The notes under the pieces are model-generated. The model did no database searches, was not told the DNA's origin, and was given only the letters and a program-made list of their open reading frames with translations. Of a stretch of DNA of 6,774 nt, positions 6,560 through 6,774 are shown piece by piece. The translations under genes were made by a program, and so were the position numbers. The DNA is from B16-G9 sp964400655 (GTDB lineage Bacteria > Bacteroidota > Bacteroidia > Bacteroidales > F082): assembly GCA_964400655.1 (NCBI GenBank), contig CAYNVN010000032.1:1-6774 (forward strand), in the 5' to 3' direction. Each line of letters starts with the position of its first letter. Position 1 is the stretch's first letter.

Positions 6560-6617
6560 TCTTTAGGCACTTTAGTGTACTCCAAACTTTAGGCACTTTA
6601 GGCACTCTAGGCACTTA
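6560..6617 (-). repeat. Repeat arm C upstream of the four-helix-bundle gene
   Basis: Read on the minus strand from 6617, this parses as AGTGCCTAG, AGTGCCTAA, AGTGCCTAA, AGTTTGG, AGTACACTA, AAGTGCCTAA. It is inverted relative to 6001-6062: by eye, about 40 of 46 positions match between 6017-6062 and the complement of 6561-6607. It ends just after the acyl-CoA dehydrogenase stop codon and occupies most of the 87 bases before the four-helix-bundle start. No inverted partner lies immediately beside it, unlike elements A2/A3 and B. Confidence 0.85.
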
Positions 6618-6623
6618 AAACTT

Positions 6624-6774
6624 CTAACACCCAATGTACCTCGAAATTACCAGCCTTTGTATTTCGGAGGTTCCTTCACCGATTTGCAACAGGCGCTGGT
6701 CGCGGTAGAAACGTTCCACGTCGTAGTCTTTCATCAGGCCGTAACCACCGTGGATTTGAACCGCTTCATAGGCC
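6624..6774 (-). CDS. Acyl-CoA dehydrogenase, C-terminal fragment, cut by the window edge
   Basis: The minus strand is open from the right edge to a TAG at 6626-6624, giving 49 residues. The fragment contains the acyl-CoA dehydrogenase C-terminal signature: AVQIHGGYGLMKDY (5-17 region of the fragment), VERFYRDQRLLQIGEGTSEI (19-38) and then QRLVISRYIGC at the end. The Glu in GEGTSE corresponds to the catalytic base position of medium- and short-chain enzymes (the EGT motif). These flavoproteins oxidise acyl-CoA to enoyl-CoA and pass electrons to ETF. Chain-length specificity cannot be judged from this piece. It is the first visible gene of the minus-strand run leading to scoA and scoB, consistent with an acyl-CoA/ketone body catabolic cluster. 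Confidence 0.93.
   Translation of the reverse strand, partial: AYEAVQIHGGYGLMKDYDVERFYRDQRLLQIGEGTSEIQRLVISRYIGC

Noticed and set aside
6578..6594. TAAAGTTTG in repeat arm C as a promoter -7 box for the four-helix-bundle gene
   Set aside because: It has three bases instead of two between TA and TTTG, and the motif is an ordinary part of the repeat unit.
5067..6617. CRISPR array
   Set aside because: Repeat units are 7-9 bases and contiguous, with no unique spacers of even length and no cas genes.
6001..6617. Invertible promoter or phase-variation switch between arms B1 and C
   Set aside because: Inverted arms exist, but they are imperfect, the enclosed segment holds a full gene rather than a promoter, and no recombinase gene is nearby.

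Overview
The window looks like chromosomal DNA of a Bacteroidota member, probably class Bacteroidia (a Marinilabiliales/Prolixibacteraceae-type lineage is a guess). Reasons: two proteins from families centred on Bacteroidota (DUF4468 and a GHMP kinase of the GYDIA type), A-rich leaders without strong Shine-Dalgarno sequences, TAnnTTTG boxes like the Bacteroidota -7 element, and moderate GC. No rRNA, tRNA, CRISPR array or transposase gene was seen.

Layout. Positions 1-907 (minus) hold the N-terminal part of an EF-G-like translation factor whose GTPase motifs are altered. A divergent 152-bp intergenic region follows. On the plus strand are a secreted DUF4468 protein (1060-1617), a class II HMG-CoA reductase (1686-3023) and a GHMP kinase (3020-3952) that overlaps it by 4 bases through a TTG start. 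The last two form a mevalonate-pathway pair feeding isoprenoid synthesis. From 3995 to the right edge every gene is on the minus strand. In transcription order these are the C-terminus of an acyl-CoA dehydrogenase (6774-6624), a small four-helix-bundle protein of the 23S-IVP/S23 family (6536-6168), ScoA (5966-5274), ScoB (5053-4397) and a three-helix DUF5684-like membrane protein (4366-3995). Acyl-CoA dehydrogenase plus ScoAB suggests acyl-CoA/acetoacetate (ketone body or short-chain fatty acid) catabolism.

The most unusual structure is a degenerate repeat family built from the units AGTGCCTAR and AGTTTGG. It fills all three intergenic gaps around scoB, scoA and the four-helix-bundle gene (about 5067-5270, 6001-6154 and 6560-6617). 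Some arms are inverted and would form long hairpins. The four-helix-bundle gene is AT-richer than its metabolic neighbours, interrupts an otherwise coherent catabolic cluster, and sits between inverted copies of the repeat. It may be a small mobile or repeat-associated unit. That is inference, but it is the best candidate here for something undescribed.

The longest stretches without a gene are 5054-5273 and 5967-6167, both mostly repeat. No gap exceeds 300 bases.
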